Shown piece by piece: positions 44,283 through 52,794 of a stretch of DNA of 64,000 nt. The notes under the pieces are model-generated. The model was given only the letters and a program-made list of their open reading frames with translations. It was not told the DNA's origin and did no database searches. The stretch is from an uncultured Nitrospirota bacterium. Lineage in GTDB: Bacteria; Nitrospirota; Nitrospiria; Nitrospirales; UBA8639. The stretch covers positions 62,001-126,000 of the forward strand of contig CAKZPV010000017.1 in NCBI GenBank assembly GCA_937139405.1, in the 5' to 3' direction. The stretch's first letter is position 1; each line of letters opens with the position of its first letter. The position numbers and the translations under genes are program-made.

Positions 44283-44471
44283 CTATTTCCTCGCTTCTGC
44301 CGTCCGCGTTAAGAAATCGGCTAGCTCCCTTGCGTGCTTTTCAGCATCCTGCAGAATATTCACGAGAATATGTCGTGTGACGGGAACTTTACCCAGATTT
44401 TTCGAATCAGCTTCGTCTATGCTTCGATCCGATCACGTTCCAACAATAAATTGTGGACAACCATACTTCAT
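44283..44471 (-). pseudogene. Small gene interrupted by an in-frame TGA
   Basis: An excellent site (AGAAGGAGAAATTC) precedes ATG 44471, but codon 13 is TGA (44433-44435). Reading through gives MKYGCPQFIVGT, stop, SDRSIDEADSKNLGKVPVTR, then HILVNILQDAEKHARELADF to a TAG at 44283. The post-stop part has regular amphipathic helix character. It could be a pseudogene with one recent stop, or less likely a read-through gene. No SECIS-like element was looked for. It lies between the intact secreted gene and the six-BON gene. Confidence 0.5.
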
Positions 44472-44512
44472 GAATTTCTCCTTCTCTATATTTTTGGTCA
44501 TTCACAATTTCT

Positions 44513-46018
44513 TTACTTGGCCCCATTCGGCAACACATCTATCTCAAGGTATTTTCTTATGGTCAGCAGGCTCTCAACCTCCTTAGCGCCTCCCTCTCTG
44601 GCATTTTCAATAGCGATACCCTGCTCTAAATAACTATCTACCGTACCAGAAAGGGTCGCCACTCCCTGCTTGACCGAAACGGTGACATCATCACTGTCCA
44701 CATAAGGGCTCCACCACAATTCACTTTCGATATCTCGCTTGATAATAGGATCTGGTTGCCACGTCCAACTGCCTTCAACATTTAAATTGTTTTTGACCTC
44801 TACGACACCTTTAACGGTTGAGATCGATTCCTCTGCTTGATTTTTTTGAAATGGCGAATCGACGATACCATGAAGAATGACTCTGCCATTGAGAACAAAC
44901 ACGCCGATATTGAGACCATTGACGAAGGGATCATCATGTAACGCCAGCTTGACTTTTCGGCTCAATACTTCATCACTCATTTCTTCCCCCGGTCGTACTT
45001 TTAAAAAATTCTTGACCCAGAGAACTCCTCTCGTGCGTCTGGCAGCATCCTCAGCGGCTCTTTTCGCTTTGAGATTATTGACAAGACCTGTTAACGTCAC
45101 GATCCCACCACGAACGGTTATTGTTGGATTAAATGCAGAAACTCGTGGGTCGTATAAGTAAGCTAATTCTACTGTCTCTTTAATTTCTGCATCACTCCGA
45201 TAACCAACCTCTCTCTTCCGTTGCATTTTTCCTTGTGCCCACGCCTTAACAAATAACAGACTCTCATCAACTTCTTTCACGCCAGCGACGCGTGCGTCGT
45301 TGGCGATACGACGCTTTTCAGCCACACTGCCCACGACTCCATCTAGCGTCACGACACCATCATTCACAGAAACCAGCGCGGAATCTTCGTTGACCCAGAC
45401 GTCGGATTTTAACCGTTTTTGAATTTCCTCGAGGATTACGGAATCAGCACGTTGCTCTTTTAATTCTGTGATGAGACTATTCTCAACATCTCTCACGCCT
45501 TTCACGCCTGAGGCTACCCATGCCCCCAATTCTCTGGCGGCCCATGAGGGAACCGTTCCTGACAATGTCACGACCCCATCGTTTATCGCCGCAGTAATTG
45601 CATAAGCATTCGTAACTGGATCTTCGTCTAAGACGCGATTCACATCACGAAGAATGTCTTCATCGGACCGTTGGGAGATCTTGACCGTCAGTCCATTTAT
45701 CACACTTTCCACCCCTTTGACCGTTTCAACGAGTTGTACCGCTCGTTTTTTTGCTCGATAATGCGGGACACTTCCAATCAAGGTCACAATACCTTGATGT
45801 GTTTGGACATCAATTAAATGGGAGGGCACACTCTTATCCACAAGCAGTGCGCTCTCCACTGCTTCCGTGATGACCTGATCTGAAAGTACAGGTCCCGATC
45901 CTGCTGCCAACACACTGTCGTTGATCAACACAACCCCCAAAAATATCACCAAGCCAACATGAAACCTTAGCCACTGATTTACGAACGTGCTGTCCAAGAC
46001 CGAATCACTTGACCTCAT
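44513..46018 (-). CDS. Periplasmic protein with six BON domains
   Basis: A 501-residue protein from ATG 46018 (GGAGAAGAGGAGA upstream): signal segment (about 20-40, LVIFLGVVLINDSVLAAG), then six BON units, recognised by HQGIVTLIGSV, NDGVVTLSGTV, NDGVVTLDGVV, RGGIVTLTGLV, LNGRVILHGIV and KQGVATLSGTV at about 70-residue intervals. The fifth has a weaker core. OsmY has two BON domains; six in a row is a long, rod-like version that could span much of the periplasm or bind membranes multivalently. A variant motif (46154-46162) lies upstream. Confidence 0.92.
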   Translation of the reverse strand: MRSSDSVLDSTFVNQWLRFHVGLVIFLGVVLINDSVLAAGSGPVLSDQVITEAVESALLVDKSVPSHLIDVQTHQGIVTLIGSVPHYRAKKRAVQLVETVKGVESVINGLTVKISQRSDEDILRDVNRVLDEDPVTNAYAITAAINDGVVTLSGTVPSWAARELGAWVASGVKGVRDVENSLITELKEQRADSVILEEIQKRLKSDVWVNEDSALVSVNDGVVTLDGVVGSVAEKRRIANDARVAGVKEVDESLLFVKAWAQGKMQRKREVGYRSDAEIKETVELAYLYDPRVSAFNPTITVRGGIVTLTGLVNNLKAKRAAEDAARRTRGVLWVKNFLKVRPGEEMSDEVLSRKVKLALHDDPFVNGLNIGVFVLNGRVILHGIVDSPFQKNQAEESISTVKGVVEVKNNLNVEGSWTWQPDPIIKRDIESELWWSPYVDSDDVTVSVKQGVATLSGTVDSYLEQGIAIENAREGGAKEVESLLTIRKYLEIDVLPNGAK

Positions 46019-46153
46019 TCTCCTCTTCTCCGTGGTTTTATTGTCATGACCATGTGAATATATCAACAGAAAACTTTCTGTAAAACCAAAAAACTGACTC
46101 CTCCAACGTCACAAAGCACCAGATCAAGATACCTACTCATTCTGAAAAATTCA

Positions 46154-46162
46154 CTAGACAAA
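46154..46162 (-). promoter_or_regulatory. TTTGTC-type motif ahead of the six-BON gene
   Basis: Variant TTTGTCTAG on the minus strand, 136 bases before ATG 46018. An exact copy lies 20 bases away on the other strand, forming an inverted pair. Confidence 0.4.
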
Positions 46163-46182
46163 AGCAGACAGCACAGACATAT

Positions 46183-46191
46183 TTTGTCCAT
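46183..46191 (+). promoter_or_regulatory. TTTGTCYAT motif, plus orientation
   Basis: Exact copy (TTTGTCCAT). No plus-strand gene follows; it is the mirror partner of 46154-46162, like the pair at 20411/20440. Confidence 0.4.
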
Positions 46192-46271
46192 TAAGAAATT
46201 CTAGTCTGTTTATTGCTATCCGTTATCATCTACTTATTGTTGCCTTTCATCACCTTGCCAGAATGGCTATT

Positions 46272-46793
46272 TTACAATCTCAATTCCTGTTTGATTTGCG
46301 TAATAAGGGATGTCGGTGATAAGGCGAGATCAAGGGTCAATGCATCTTCAGGTTCTTCAAGAACGTTGAGCTGAGATACCAGAAGATCTTCTGGCATAAA
46401 ATGCGCGTCCCTCAGCAACATGCGAGACCGAATCAAAGACTCGCTCCCCTTCAGATACACAAATCCAATGCGAGAACTATTTTCCTTCAGATAGTCACGG
46501 TACGCTTGTTTCAGTGCCGAACACGTCACGACCGCACATTGCGATGTCAGGTTGAGGCTCCGAATCAATTGTTTCAACGCTGCCACCCAGGGTCCACGGT
46601 CCTCATCTGTCAATGGAATCCCACGACTTACCTTTTCGATATTAGCGGCAGGATGGAACTCGTCTCCTTCAAAGAATGGCCAACCAAGGTCCTTGGCTAA
46701 TAGCCTTCCAATAGTTGTCTTCCCTGACCCTGAGACACCCATCAATACGATTATCTGAACAAAAGAACTGCCAGCTTGATGAGATTCTTCCAT
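46272..46793 (-). CDS. gntK: Gluconokinase
   Basis: A 173-residue P-loop kinase that phosphorylates gluconate to 6-phosphogluconate. It shows the Walker A GVSGSGKTTIGRLLA (about 18-32), the gluconate-binding block FFEGDEFHPAANIEKVSRGIPLTDEDRGPW (quoted in parts: EGDEFHP and GIPLTDEDRGPW), CSALKQAYRDYL, and FMPEDLLVSQLNVLEEP near the end. Its length is typical of GntK/IdnK. It connects to glucose-6-phosphate dehydrogenase at 56834-58201 through the oxidative pentose-phosphate branch, a source of NADPH for defence enzymes. Confidence 0.95.
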   Translation of the reverse strand: MEESHQAGSSFVQIIVLMGVSGSGKTTIGRLLAKDLGWPFFEGDEFHPAANIEKVSRGIPLTDEDRGPWVAALKQLIRSLNLTSQCAVVTCSALKQAYRDYLKENSSRIGFVYLKGSESLIRSRMLLRDAHFMPEDLLVSQLNVLEEPEDALTLDLALSPTSLITQIKQELRL

Positions 46794-46997
46794 GCAACGA
46801 ATAAAATAGTTGGCTTTATTTTGCTGATTTCACAGGCGAGAGTTCGCTTCTAGGGTGCTACAGGCATGAGCACTCTAAAACTCTGTAGGTTCATGACTGA
46901 TTTATAGAGCCAATGAAGCAGCGCGAAAAGTCATCCCGAAGAACCCAGGGAAATTTTCAACTGGATTGATCGCCACAGTGATGGATACCAGCATGCA

Positions 46998-47357
46998 TCA
47001 TCTAGGAAATATTGGGGCTTCTTCTGGGTGAGTCGGAAGATTTTCCGGATTCACCGCCATCTCCGGATCAGTGACTGGGGGAGAAATTCTTATCTCTGAA
47101 TCAATGACCGGAGGAGAAATCACCGCAGGATGATCTGTGATATTTTCTGGAAAATTTTGAGCGTCAGAGTCATTCGGTAAAGATGGTACGGTTGGCTGTA
47201 CCTGTTCGCTGTTGGGCTCTTTCTCTTCCAGCTCTTCATCCATCGCAGGGTTTGCAACAAAAACCTGTTTAGTGGAAAAGCTGCTCAGGCCTTCTGAATA
47301 AGCAACGATTGGACTTGTCATCAGAAAAATAAGTGTAAGTGGAAATATACATTTCAT
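46998..47357 (-). CDS. Exported Pro/Glu-rich protein
   Basis: A 119-residue protein: signal peptide (about 1-21), then an acidic, Pro-rich low-complexity chain with two near repeats (ITDHPAVISPPVIDSEIRIS and ISPPVTDPEMAVNPENL). No folded domain is evident. It is probably periplasmic or surface-exposed. It may belong with the other Pro-rich small proteins in the window. Function unknown. Confidence 0.6.
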   Translation of the reverse strand: MKCIFPLTLIFLMTSPIVAYSEGLSSFSTKQVFVANPAMDEELEEKEPNSEQVQPTVPSLPNDSDAQNFPENITDHPAVISPPVIDSEIRISPPVTDPEMAVNPENLPTHPEEAPIFPR

Positions 47358-47531
47358 GATTCTCTCCTTCTGGCTTAGTTTATCAAAACTACGGAACGCG
47401 TTAATTCATTTGTTTAAGCAACGTTCTGTTTTTTGCGCAGTTTCAAACAATGGATTCCCCAACCCTCTATATTGAGTCTCGACCTTCTTTATTTTGTATA
47501 ACCTGAATACACAGTCGCACCCTCCGTTCAA

Positions 47532-48371
47532 TCACCACAATTGCGGAAGGCGATACGATACCCCTGCCGCGACAAACCAATCGGTGGCTTCATTCGTAAG
47601 AGCAGGTCCACCAGAGACGTCTAACTGCACGGTTGGCAGAACGAGATACGTAAAGCCAGCATCAAATCCATGAGTCGATGGGCCATTCATATTTCCAAAA
47701 ACTTCTGCAAATGGTGTGAACCTCTCAGTCATTGCTACGCCTAATGCGGTGGTATAGAATCCCGTAATTTCATTGAGTCCATTTTTCCACGACGCTCCAA
47801 GATTCACCTCCATACTCACACGTTCAGAGAGAGCATAATTAGCTGCGATTTTAAAATCGGGCGTGACATCGTCCGGATGTAGCCTTTTGCTTCCAACCGG
47901 AATGGTAAGATTCACAAAAACCGCGGTCTGAGGCATCCACTGGTCCTCATTAGTCAACTGCAATTTTGTTCCAATAATCGGGGCGCTCACTCCATGATCA
48001 TGATTGTCCCGGTTGCCTGAGCTGGTCTTCTCATACACGTATTCTCCTCCCAAGAGTCTCAATTCCATCACATCAAACATGCCGATTCTAATCAAACTAT
48101 TCGGCAAAGAAACCGTCGTGATTCGCTCAAGTGGCGCACGAGTCCGATCATGCTCAAAAGTGGTACCACCTTCAAGTTGAATATAACCGCGTGGGATGAG
48201 ATAGGCCGTGTCACCAACGCCCGGCCGGTCGGTCGTAAGTGGTATCTCGGGCGAACCCTGAGCTGAAACCTGTGCCATACAGACGGCTGTGGAGAGCCCT
48301 AAACTCATTATGATAAATCGAAAATTAAAGTGTGCGATTTTTCCCAATATTTGATAGTTGATCAATTCCAT
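47532..48371 (-). CDS. Outer-membrane beta-barrel, MetA-type transporter
   Basis: A 279-residue exported protein: signal peptide (about 15-40), then TTDRPGVGDTAYLIPRGYIQ, the opening of the 'MetA-pathway of phenol degradation' family (PF13557), and alternating amphipathic strands to LVLPTVQLDVSGGPALTNEA and a C-terminal strand ending LPQLW. The family comprises outer-membrane channels of uncertain substrate. GAGG precedes the ATG. It is 21 bases after CreA on the same strand, a likely operon under the motif at 48949. Confidence 0.82.
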   Translation of the reverse strand: MELINYQILGKIAHFNFRFIIMSLGLSTAVCMAQVSAQGSPEIPLTTDRPGVGDTAYLIPRGYIQLEGGTTFEHDRTRAPLERITTVSLPNSLIRIGMFDVMELRLLGGEYVYEKTSSGNRDNHDHGVSAPIIGTKLQLTNEDQWMPQTAVFVNLTIPVGSKRLHPDDVTPDFKIAANYALSERVSMEVNLGASWKNGLNEITGFYTTALGVAMTERFTPFAEVFGNMNGPSTHGFDAGFTYLVLPTVQLDVSGGPALTNEATDWFVAAGVSYRLPQLW

Positions 48372-48392
48372 AACCTCTAAATTCTCTGCACC

Positions 48393-48863
48393 CTATTTTT
48401 GACCAGGCCAAGGCATAATCGGGATTGTAGAAATGGAATTTTTCGGCGAACCTTCGATCACTTTATCGCTATACACTAGATAAATAAGTGTATTGCGTTT
48501 CTTGTCAAAGAACCGCACAACTTGCAATTTCTTAAAGATCAATGATCGTCGCTCAGTGAATACTTGTTCGCCTTCTTCCAACTCACCCTCTATGCGAATG
48601 GCGCCAACCTGGCGACAGGAAATTGCAGCATCCGAGCTGTCTTCAGCTACCCCGACCATCCCTTTTAACCCCCCTGTCTTTGCTCGACTAAGATGACAAG
48701 CGACTCCTTGAATTTTGGGATCATCAAACGCTTCGATCACGATTTTATGATCAGGTCCCAGTAAATTGAACTTTGTGTCAACGCTCCCTATTTCCTCACC
48801 ATGACTTATGGAAACCATGAGTGTGAAGCAGAGCAATGTTTTAATCACGAACTTGAAGCTCAT
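48393..48863 (-). CDS. creA: CreA family exported protein
   Basis: A 156-residue protein: signal peptide (about 1-22), then the CreA core [53 protein letters not shown] and [20 protein letters not shown]. CreA is a small periplasmic protein of unknown biochemical role, found in many Gram-negatives. GGAGGTTTCA precedes the ATG. A TTTGTCTAG motif lies 86 bases upstream. Confidence 0.93.
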   Translation of the reverse strand: MSFKFVIKTLLCFTLMVSISHGEEIGSVDTKFNLLGPDHKIVIEAFDDPKIQGVACHLSRAKTGGLKGMVGVAEDSSDAAISCRQVGAIRIEGELEEGEQVFTERRSLIFKKLQVVRFFDKKRNTLIYLVYSDKVIEGSPKNSISTIPIMPWPGQK

Positions 48864-48948
48864 TGAAACCTCCCTTTAACCTAGGCATCCGCAACTTTTA
48901 AAGATTACAGCACATCTACATTTCACCTAAGAGATGAACTTGATTGAA

Positions 48949-48957
48949 CTAGACAAA
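48949..48957 (-). promoter_or_regulatory. TTTGTC-type motif ahead of creA
   Basis: Variant TTTGTCTAG on the minus strand, 86 bases before ATG 48863. Confidence 0.4.
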
Positions 48958-49062
48958 TTCTGAATACCTCTTAAATATGTACTTATTATAAAATCAAAAT
49001 TCCCTAACTCACGATTGCAATAATGAATTATGAATATTTTTTACTCAAGGATAGCAACAGGT

Positions 49063-50814
49063 CTAAATGAGTTCACGAACTTTATCCGACAAAACAGTTA
49101 AGGCTATTTTTTCACGATTAGGTTCACCTCGTGCAAGTGATTGCGCAAATCTTGTTGCTTGCTCGACTGTTACTTTTGGAGGCATGGGCGGCTCAAATGG
49201 ATCGACGACCGCTTCCACGATGACTGGGCCAGGCGTTTCAAGAGCCATATCAAGAATGTCTCCGCACTCTTTGGGGTCTTCAATAGTAAATCCTACTCCA
49301 CCACAGGCTTTCGCGAAGGCAGAAAAATCAATGGGATGGAGCTCACAGCCGTATTCAGGGTTACCAAGGAAGACCATCTGTTCCCACTTGATCATGCCTA
49401 ACGTATTATTTTTGATGATTACGACTTTGATGGGCAGTTGATATTTGACGCACGTCGCAAATTCCGCCATGAGCATCGAAAACCCACCGTCTCCAACGAA
49501 GGCAATGCATTGGCGATCAGGATACGCGAGTTGTGCCGCCATGGCGTATGGTAAACCATTCGCCATAGACGCTAAATTTCCAGATACTGAATGCATCTGT
49601 CCAGCCTTTGATGGAATTTGGCGCGCCCACCACGTGGCGATGGTTCCTGAATCCGAAGACACGATTGCGACATCAGAAAGTCGCTGGCCCAATTCCCACG
49701 CGACAACTTGGGGTTTCATTGGTGTATTCGGGTTTGTCCCTCGCTTTTCCATCAATTTCCACCAAGCTTTCATCCCGTCCTGAGCCTGCTGAAGAAAATT
49801 TTGATCCTCTTTTTGTTTCAGAAGAGGTAGTAGCGCATTGAGGGTTTTTTGACTGTCTCCTACTAATCCAATTTCTACGGGATATCGTAACCCGATTCGC
49901 ATCGGATCCAATTCGATTTGGATGCCACGAGCTTGTCCTGGTCGAGGTAAAAATTCAATGTAGGGAAACGAAGAGCCAACAATGAGTAACGTGTCGCACT
50001 GTTCAAACACCTCTTGCGAGGGTTTGGTGCCGAGTAACCCTATTGATCCCGTCGTATAGGGGCTATCATCCGGTACCGAAGCTTTTCCCAACAGGGCTTT
50101 AACGATTGGAGCTCCTAAGCGGCCAGCTATTTGTTCTAATAGGTCTGTTGCGCCTAACGCCCCCCGTCCTGCGAGGATGGCGATTTTTTTACCCTCATTG
50201 AGAATGGCAGCAGCAGAATCCAAATCGCTATTCGTAGGGATGCCAGCTTCAATCGCAAACACGTTTGAAGTGTGATGAGGCACGTTGCGTTTGGTGTTGG
50301 GCTTGGGGACCTCCATGTCCTGGATATCAACAGGGAACGTGATATGGGTAACACCGCGATAGCCGAGTGCGGTTCGACAGGCTAAATCGGCGACATTTTG
50401 GACGTGGGAGGCACCCATCACCCGCGCATTATAGATGGCAACGTCCATAAATAATTTATCCAGTTCAACATCTTGTTGTGTTTTCGTGCCAATCAAATCA
50501 TGGTATGGCAGGCCCGTGATGGCCAAAACAGGTTGTCCATCCAGTTTCGCGTCGTAGAGGCCATTCAACAGGTGAATGCCACCAGGTCCAGAAGTCGCCA
50601 AGCACACGCCTAACTTTCCAGTGTATTTTGCATACGCACAGGCCATGAACGCCGCGGCTTCTTCATGACGAACTTGTATAAATCGAATCTCTTGCTGCCT
50701 TGTTCGTAAGGCCTCCATAATGCCATTGATACCATCACCTGGCATTCCAAATATCATGTCGACGCCCCAATCATGAACCGTGTCGATGAGCAATTCCGCT
50801 GAAGTGATTGTCAT
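49063..50814 (-). CDS. Pyruvate oxidase / PoxB-like thiamine-diphosphate enzyme
   Basis: A 583-residue ThDP enzyme: IFGMPGDGINGIMEAL and catalytic Glu in IQVRHEEAAAFMACAYAKYT (about 50), a central cofactor domain (190-330) and the ThDP motif GDGGFSMLMAEFATCVKYQL to NNTLGMIKWEQ. It resembles pyruvate oxidase and B. subtilis YdaP-type proteins, which are induced in general stress. The long C-terminal lipid-activation tail of E. coli PoxB does not appear to be present. It probably decarboxylates pyruvate and passes electrons to quinone or oxygen. GGAGTTAGTC precedes the ATG. Confidence 0.87.
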   Translation of the reverse strand: MTITSAELLIDTVHDWGVDMIFGMPGDGINGIMEALRTRQQEIRFIQVRHEEAAAFMACAYAKYTGKLGVCLATSGPGGIHLLNGLYDAKLDGQPVLAITGLPYHDLIGTKTQQDVELDKLFMDVAIYNARVMGASHVQNVADLACRTALGYRGVTHITFPVDIQDMEVPKPNTKRNVPHHTSNVFAIEAGIPTNSDLDSAAAILNEGKKIAILAGRGALGATDLLEQIAGRLGAPIVKALLGKASVPDDSPYTTGSIGLLGTKPSQEVFEQCDTLLIVGSSFPYIEFLPRPGQARGIQIELDPMRIGLRYPVEIGLVGDSQKTLNALLPLLKQKEDQNFLQQAQDGMKAWWKLMEKRGTNPNTPMKPQVVAWELGQRLSDVAIVSSDSGTIATWWARQIPSKAGQMHSVSGNLASMANGLPYAMAAQLAYPDRQCIAFVGDGGFSMLMAEFATCVKYQLPIKVVIIKNNTLGMIKWEQMVFLGNPEYGCELHPIDFSAFAKACGGVGFTIEDPKECGDILDMALETPGPVIVEAVVDPFEPPMPPKVTVEQATRFAQSLARGEPNREKIALTVLSDKVRELI

Positions 50815-50816
50815 GA

Positions 50817-51164
50817 CTAACTCCTAGCTATGCCTAATTCGTGAACGGCGATTATTCTAACGTGTTGTGGGCTGGCTGTGCCTATCAAGTCTCGATTTGA
50901 ATAGCCTGAACCAGATTCATTCAATTCAATTGAACTATGAATCAGATTAGTTCCAATAGGTGGACATTCGTAATAATCGTACATGCGTACCTCTAATTCT
51001 CGATTAATTAGTGCAGATGGATCGCATTGGGAACAGGTTTTTATGTGCTCTTGATTCAGATCGACTTCAAGCTGTTGTTCAGCCCATTTATCTTGCGCCG
51101 CATGTATTTCGTCTGCGACAGGTAATAGCCCAATTAGTTTAGACCTGGTGGGCCATCCTCGTCT
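50817..51164 (-). CDS. Open frame without a normal start, upstream of the PoxB-like gene
   Basis: On the minus strand a frame is open from 51164 to a TAG at 50817-50819, three bases before the PoxB-like ATG. It contains DEIHAAQDKWAEQQLEVDLN, a CSQC pair and VRMYDYYECPPIGTNL. The only ATG is at 50984 (55 codons remain), and no GTG or TTG start precedes it; the first third overlaps the end of the gene at 51134-51523 in another frame. The codon pattern looks coding and the spacing fits an operon. It may be a real gene with an odd start, a frameshifted tail of the upstream gene, or chance. Confidence 0.4.
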   Translation of the reverse strand, partial: RRGWPTRSKLIGLLPVADEIHAAQDKWAEQQLEVDLNQEHIKTCSQCDPSALINRELEVRMYDYYECPPIGTNLIHSSIELNESGSGYSNRDLIGTASPQHVRIIAVHELGIARS

Positions 51165-51523
51165 TCACCTGTCAAAACTTCTGCTTCCTTCTCTTCCATC
51201 TTTTCCATTTCACTGATTAAGCCCTGTAGAAGCTGGCGCCGTTGTTGAATAGACTTCTGTAGAAGGTCACGGGAAGTGGGTTCTTGAGCCGATTCTGGCA
51301 TGTTGAGTAAAGCTTCTCCTTCGGCCATCGTCGCAAATTGATATCCGGCCATCTTTCTCTTCCTACCATCCACTCTTTTAATAACCTCTCCCGTCTCCAG
51401 ATCAAAACTTTCTAATTCCTGAGGGTCCACTGGAATTTGACTGAGTCCCTCGAGTTTTTCTAACTGTTGTTTTAGCTGGTCAACTCGAGATAGTGGTGAA
51501 AAGGATGCATTAGTGTGAGCCAT
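51134..51523 (-). CDS. Helical hypothetical protein
   Basis: A 129-residue cytosolic protein: coiled start (RVDQLKQQLEKLEGLSQI), a middle section with ELESFDLETGEVIKRVDGRK, a helical LLQKSIQQRRQLLQGLISEM and a highly acidic tail (EEKEAEVLTGEDEDGPP). No enzyme motif is seen. A CGAGGAGGG site precedes the ATG. The 3' end overlaps the start-less frame at 50817-51164. Family not recognised. Confidence 0.62.
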   Translation of the reverse strand: MAHTNASFSPLSRVDQLKQQLEKLEGLSQIPVDPQELESFDLETGEVIKRVDGRKRKMAGYQFATMAEGEALLNMPESAQEPTSRDLLQKSIQQRRQLLQGLISEMEKMEEKEAEVLTGEDEDGPPGLN

Positions 51524-51609
51524 AGATTCCCTCCTCGGTTAATCAGTTTAGGAGCCGAAATTGCCGCTCTCCATACTAAAACTTGAAAAGCTTAAACTGA
51601 AACACATAT

Positions 51610-51819
51610 TCAATGAATAACTTTTCCCATAACCACAATTTGGGGGACCGGGGGTACAGGAGGCACCGGGTGAGGAGGCTGAGGTGTTGGCTGAGGACCT
51701 GGATCCGGCACGGGAGGACCTGGGTCAGGAAAAGGTGGAGGAGTTGGATCTGGTAATGGTGTTGGGCGATTTGGCCTTGAATCAGGATTTGTCTGGGAAA
51801 AAAATTTGTATTTTTTCAT
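51610..51819 (-). CDS. Proline-rich small protein
   Basis: A 69-residue protein starting MKKYKFFSQTNPDSRPNRPT, then about 40 residues that are half Pro, in PDPxP and PPVP units (PPFPDPGPPVPDPGPQPTPQ), ending VVMGKVIH. ATG 51819 follows AAGGAG; the frame is open to 51840 but without a site. It is similar in style to the protein at 25639-25866. The sequence is compositionally simple and may not be a folded protein. Function unknown. Confidence 0.55.
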   Translation of the reverse strand: MKKYKFFSQTNPDSRPNRPTPLPDPTPPPFPDPGPPVPDPGPQPTPQPPHPVPPVPPVPQIVVMGKVIH

Positions 51820-51973
51820 GTTTTGCTCCTTCACTCTCAATCGATAACAAGGCGAGCCAAAAAGTGTCCCTACTCTTCCACCAACAATTAACGCTTTCTA
51901 AGTTCGCAAGATCATTGCCCGGAACGTTGGGCGGGTAAATAACTAACCAACCTTGGTGCCACTGCTAAACAAA

Positions 51974-52489
51974 TCATGCTTCCCCGCGTGCTGGATATTT
52001 GTTCTCGGCAACCCAATCCACCGCCGACAACAGGTCCTTAAAACTTGGCCTAGTAAATGGCATGCTATTGATTACAGCGTAGTAGAGTTCTCCAGTGGGT
52101 AGAATGAGAAACACGCCAGGTTCACCAAACTGTGTTGGTTCGGATTCCTTAATACTGTTCGATACATAAAGACCCCAACCTCGCATTGAGGCAATACTTT
52201 GATCATATCCAATAGTCAGCTTATTCAGTTCCCATCCCGTCTTTGATTCATGAGCGCGGTCCTTGTCATCACCGCTTACAGCGATGACCTCTATTCCACG
52301 ATTCTCAAATTCCTCCAAATGCCGTTCAAGATCTTTGAGATAGGTTTTGCAAATCGGACAATGCGCACCGCGATAGAATACAATCATCGTAAATAAATGG
52401 GGATGTTGTTCGAACAATCTCCAAGTCCCACCAGTTAGCATCTTCACTTCTAAGTCCGGCGTTTTTTGTCGCGGCATCAAATGAGACAT
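51974..52489 (-). CDS. Peroxiredoxin-like (AhpC/TSA family) protein
   Basis: A 171-residue thioredoxin-fold protein with the redox motif FYRGAHCPICKTYLKDL (C-P-x-C, about 46-49), the strand IEVIAVSGDD, and VFLILPTGELYYAV near the end. The order fits the AhpC/TSA peroxiredoxin-like group that reduces peroxides with thiol help. There is no signal peptide, so it is cytosolic. Together with catalase and SOD it covers reactive oxygen. The preceding sequence is weak for a ribosome site. Confidence 0.85.
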   Translation of the reverse strand: MSHLMPRQKTPDLEVKMLTGGTWRLFEQHPHLFTMIVFYRGAHCPICKTYLKDLERHLEEFENRGIEVIAVSGDDKDRAHESKTGWELNKLTIGYDQSIASMRGWGLYVSNSIKESEPTQFGEPGVFLILPTGELYYAVINSMPFTRPSFKDLLSAVDWVAENKYPARGEA

Positions 52490-52794
52490 GATTCATTCGT
52501 TTTCGGATCATTAATTCTTTTAATGATTTGTATTCTTGTTGAAAAATTATCAAACATGCAAAGTCCCTTGGTTTCTAAAAATTAATGCAATGAAGCAACA
52601 GGGGTAGAGAACGCTGCAATTTAGGTCACTCACAAAAAGGACTAAAAGAGAATCTGCTTTCATTATTTAATTGCCAGCTTTCCAAGAAGATTCGCATACT
52701 GAGTTTACATCTCATTTAGCCCCTCCCCAAATATTTGAGGAAGGGCCATGAGGGCACTCTCTTTTAAAGGGCTTCAAAAGAAAACAATAGAAGA
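52490..52794. other. Intergenic, nothing recognised
   Basis: AT-rich stretch between two minus-strand genes; no open frame, repeat or hairpin that I can support. Confidence 0.4.
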
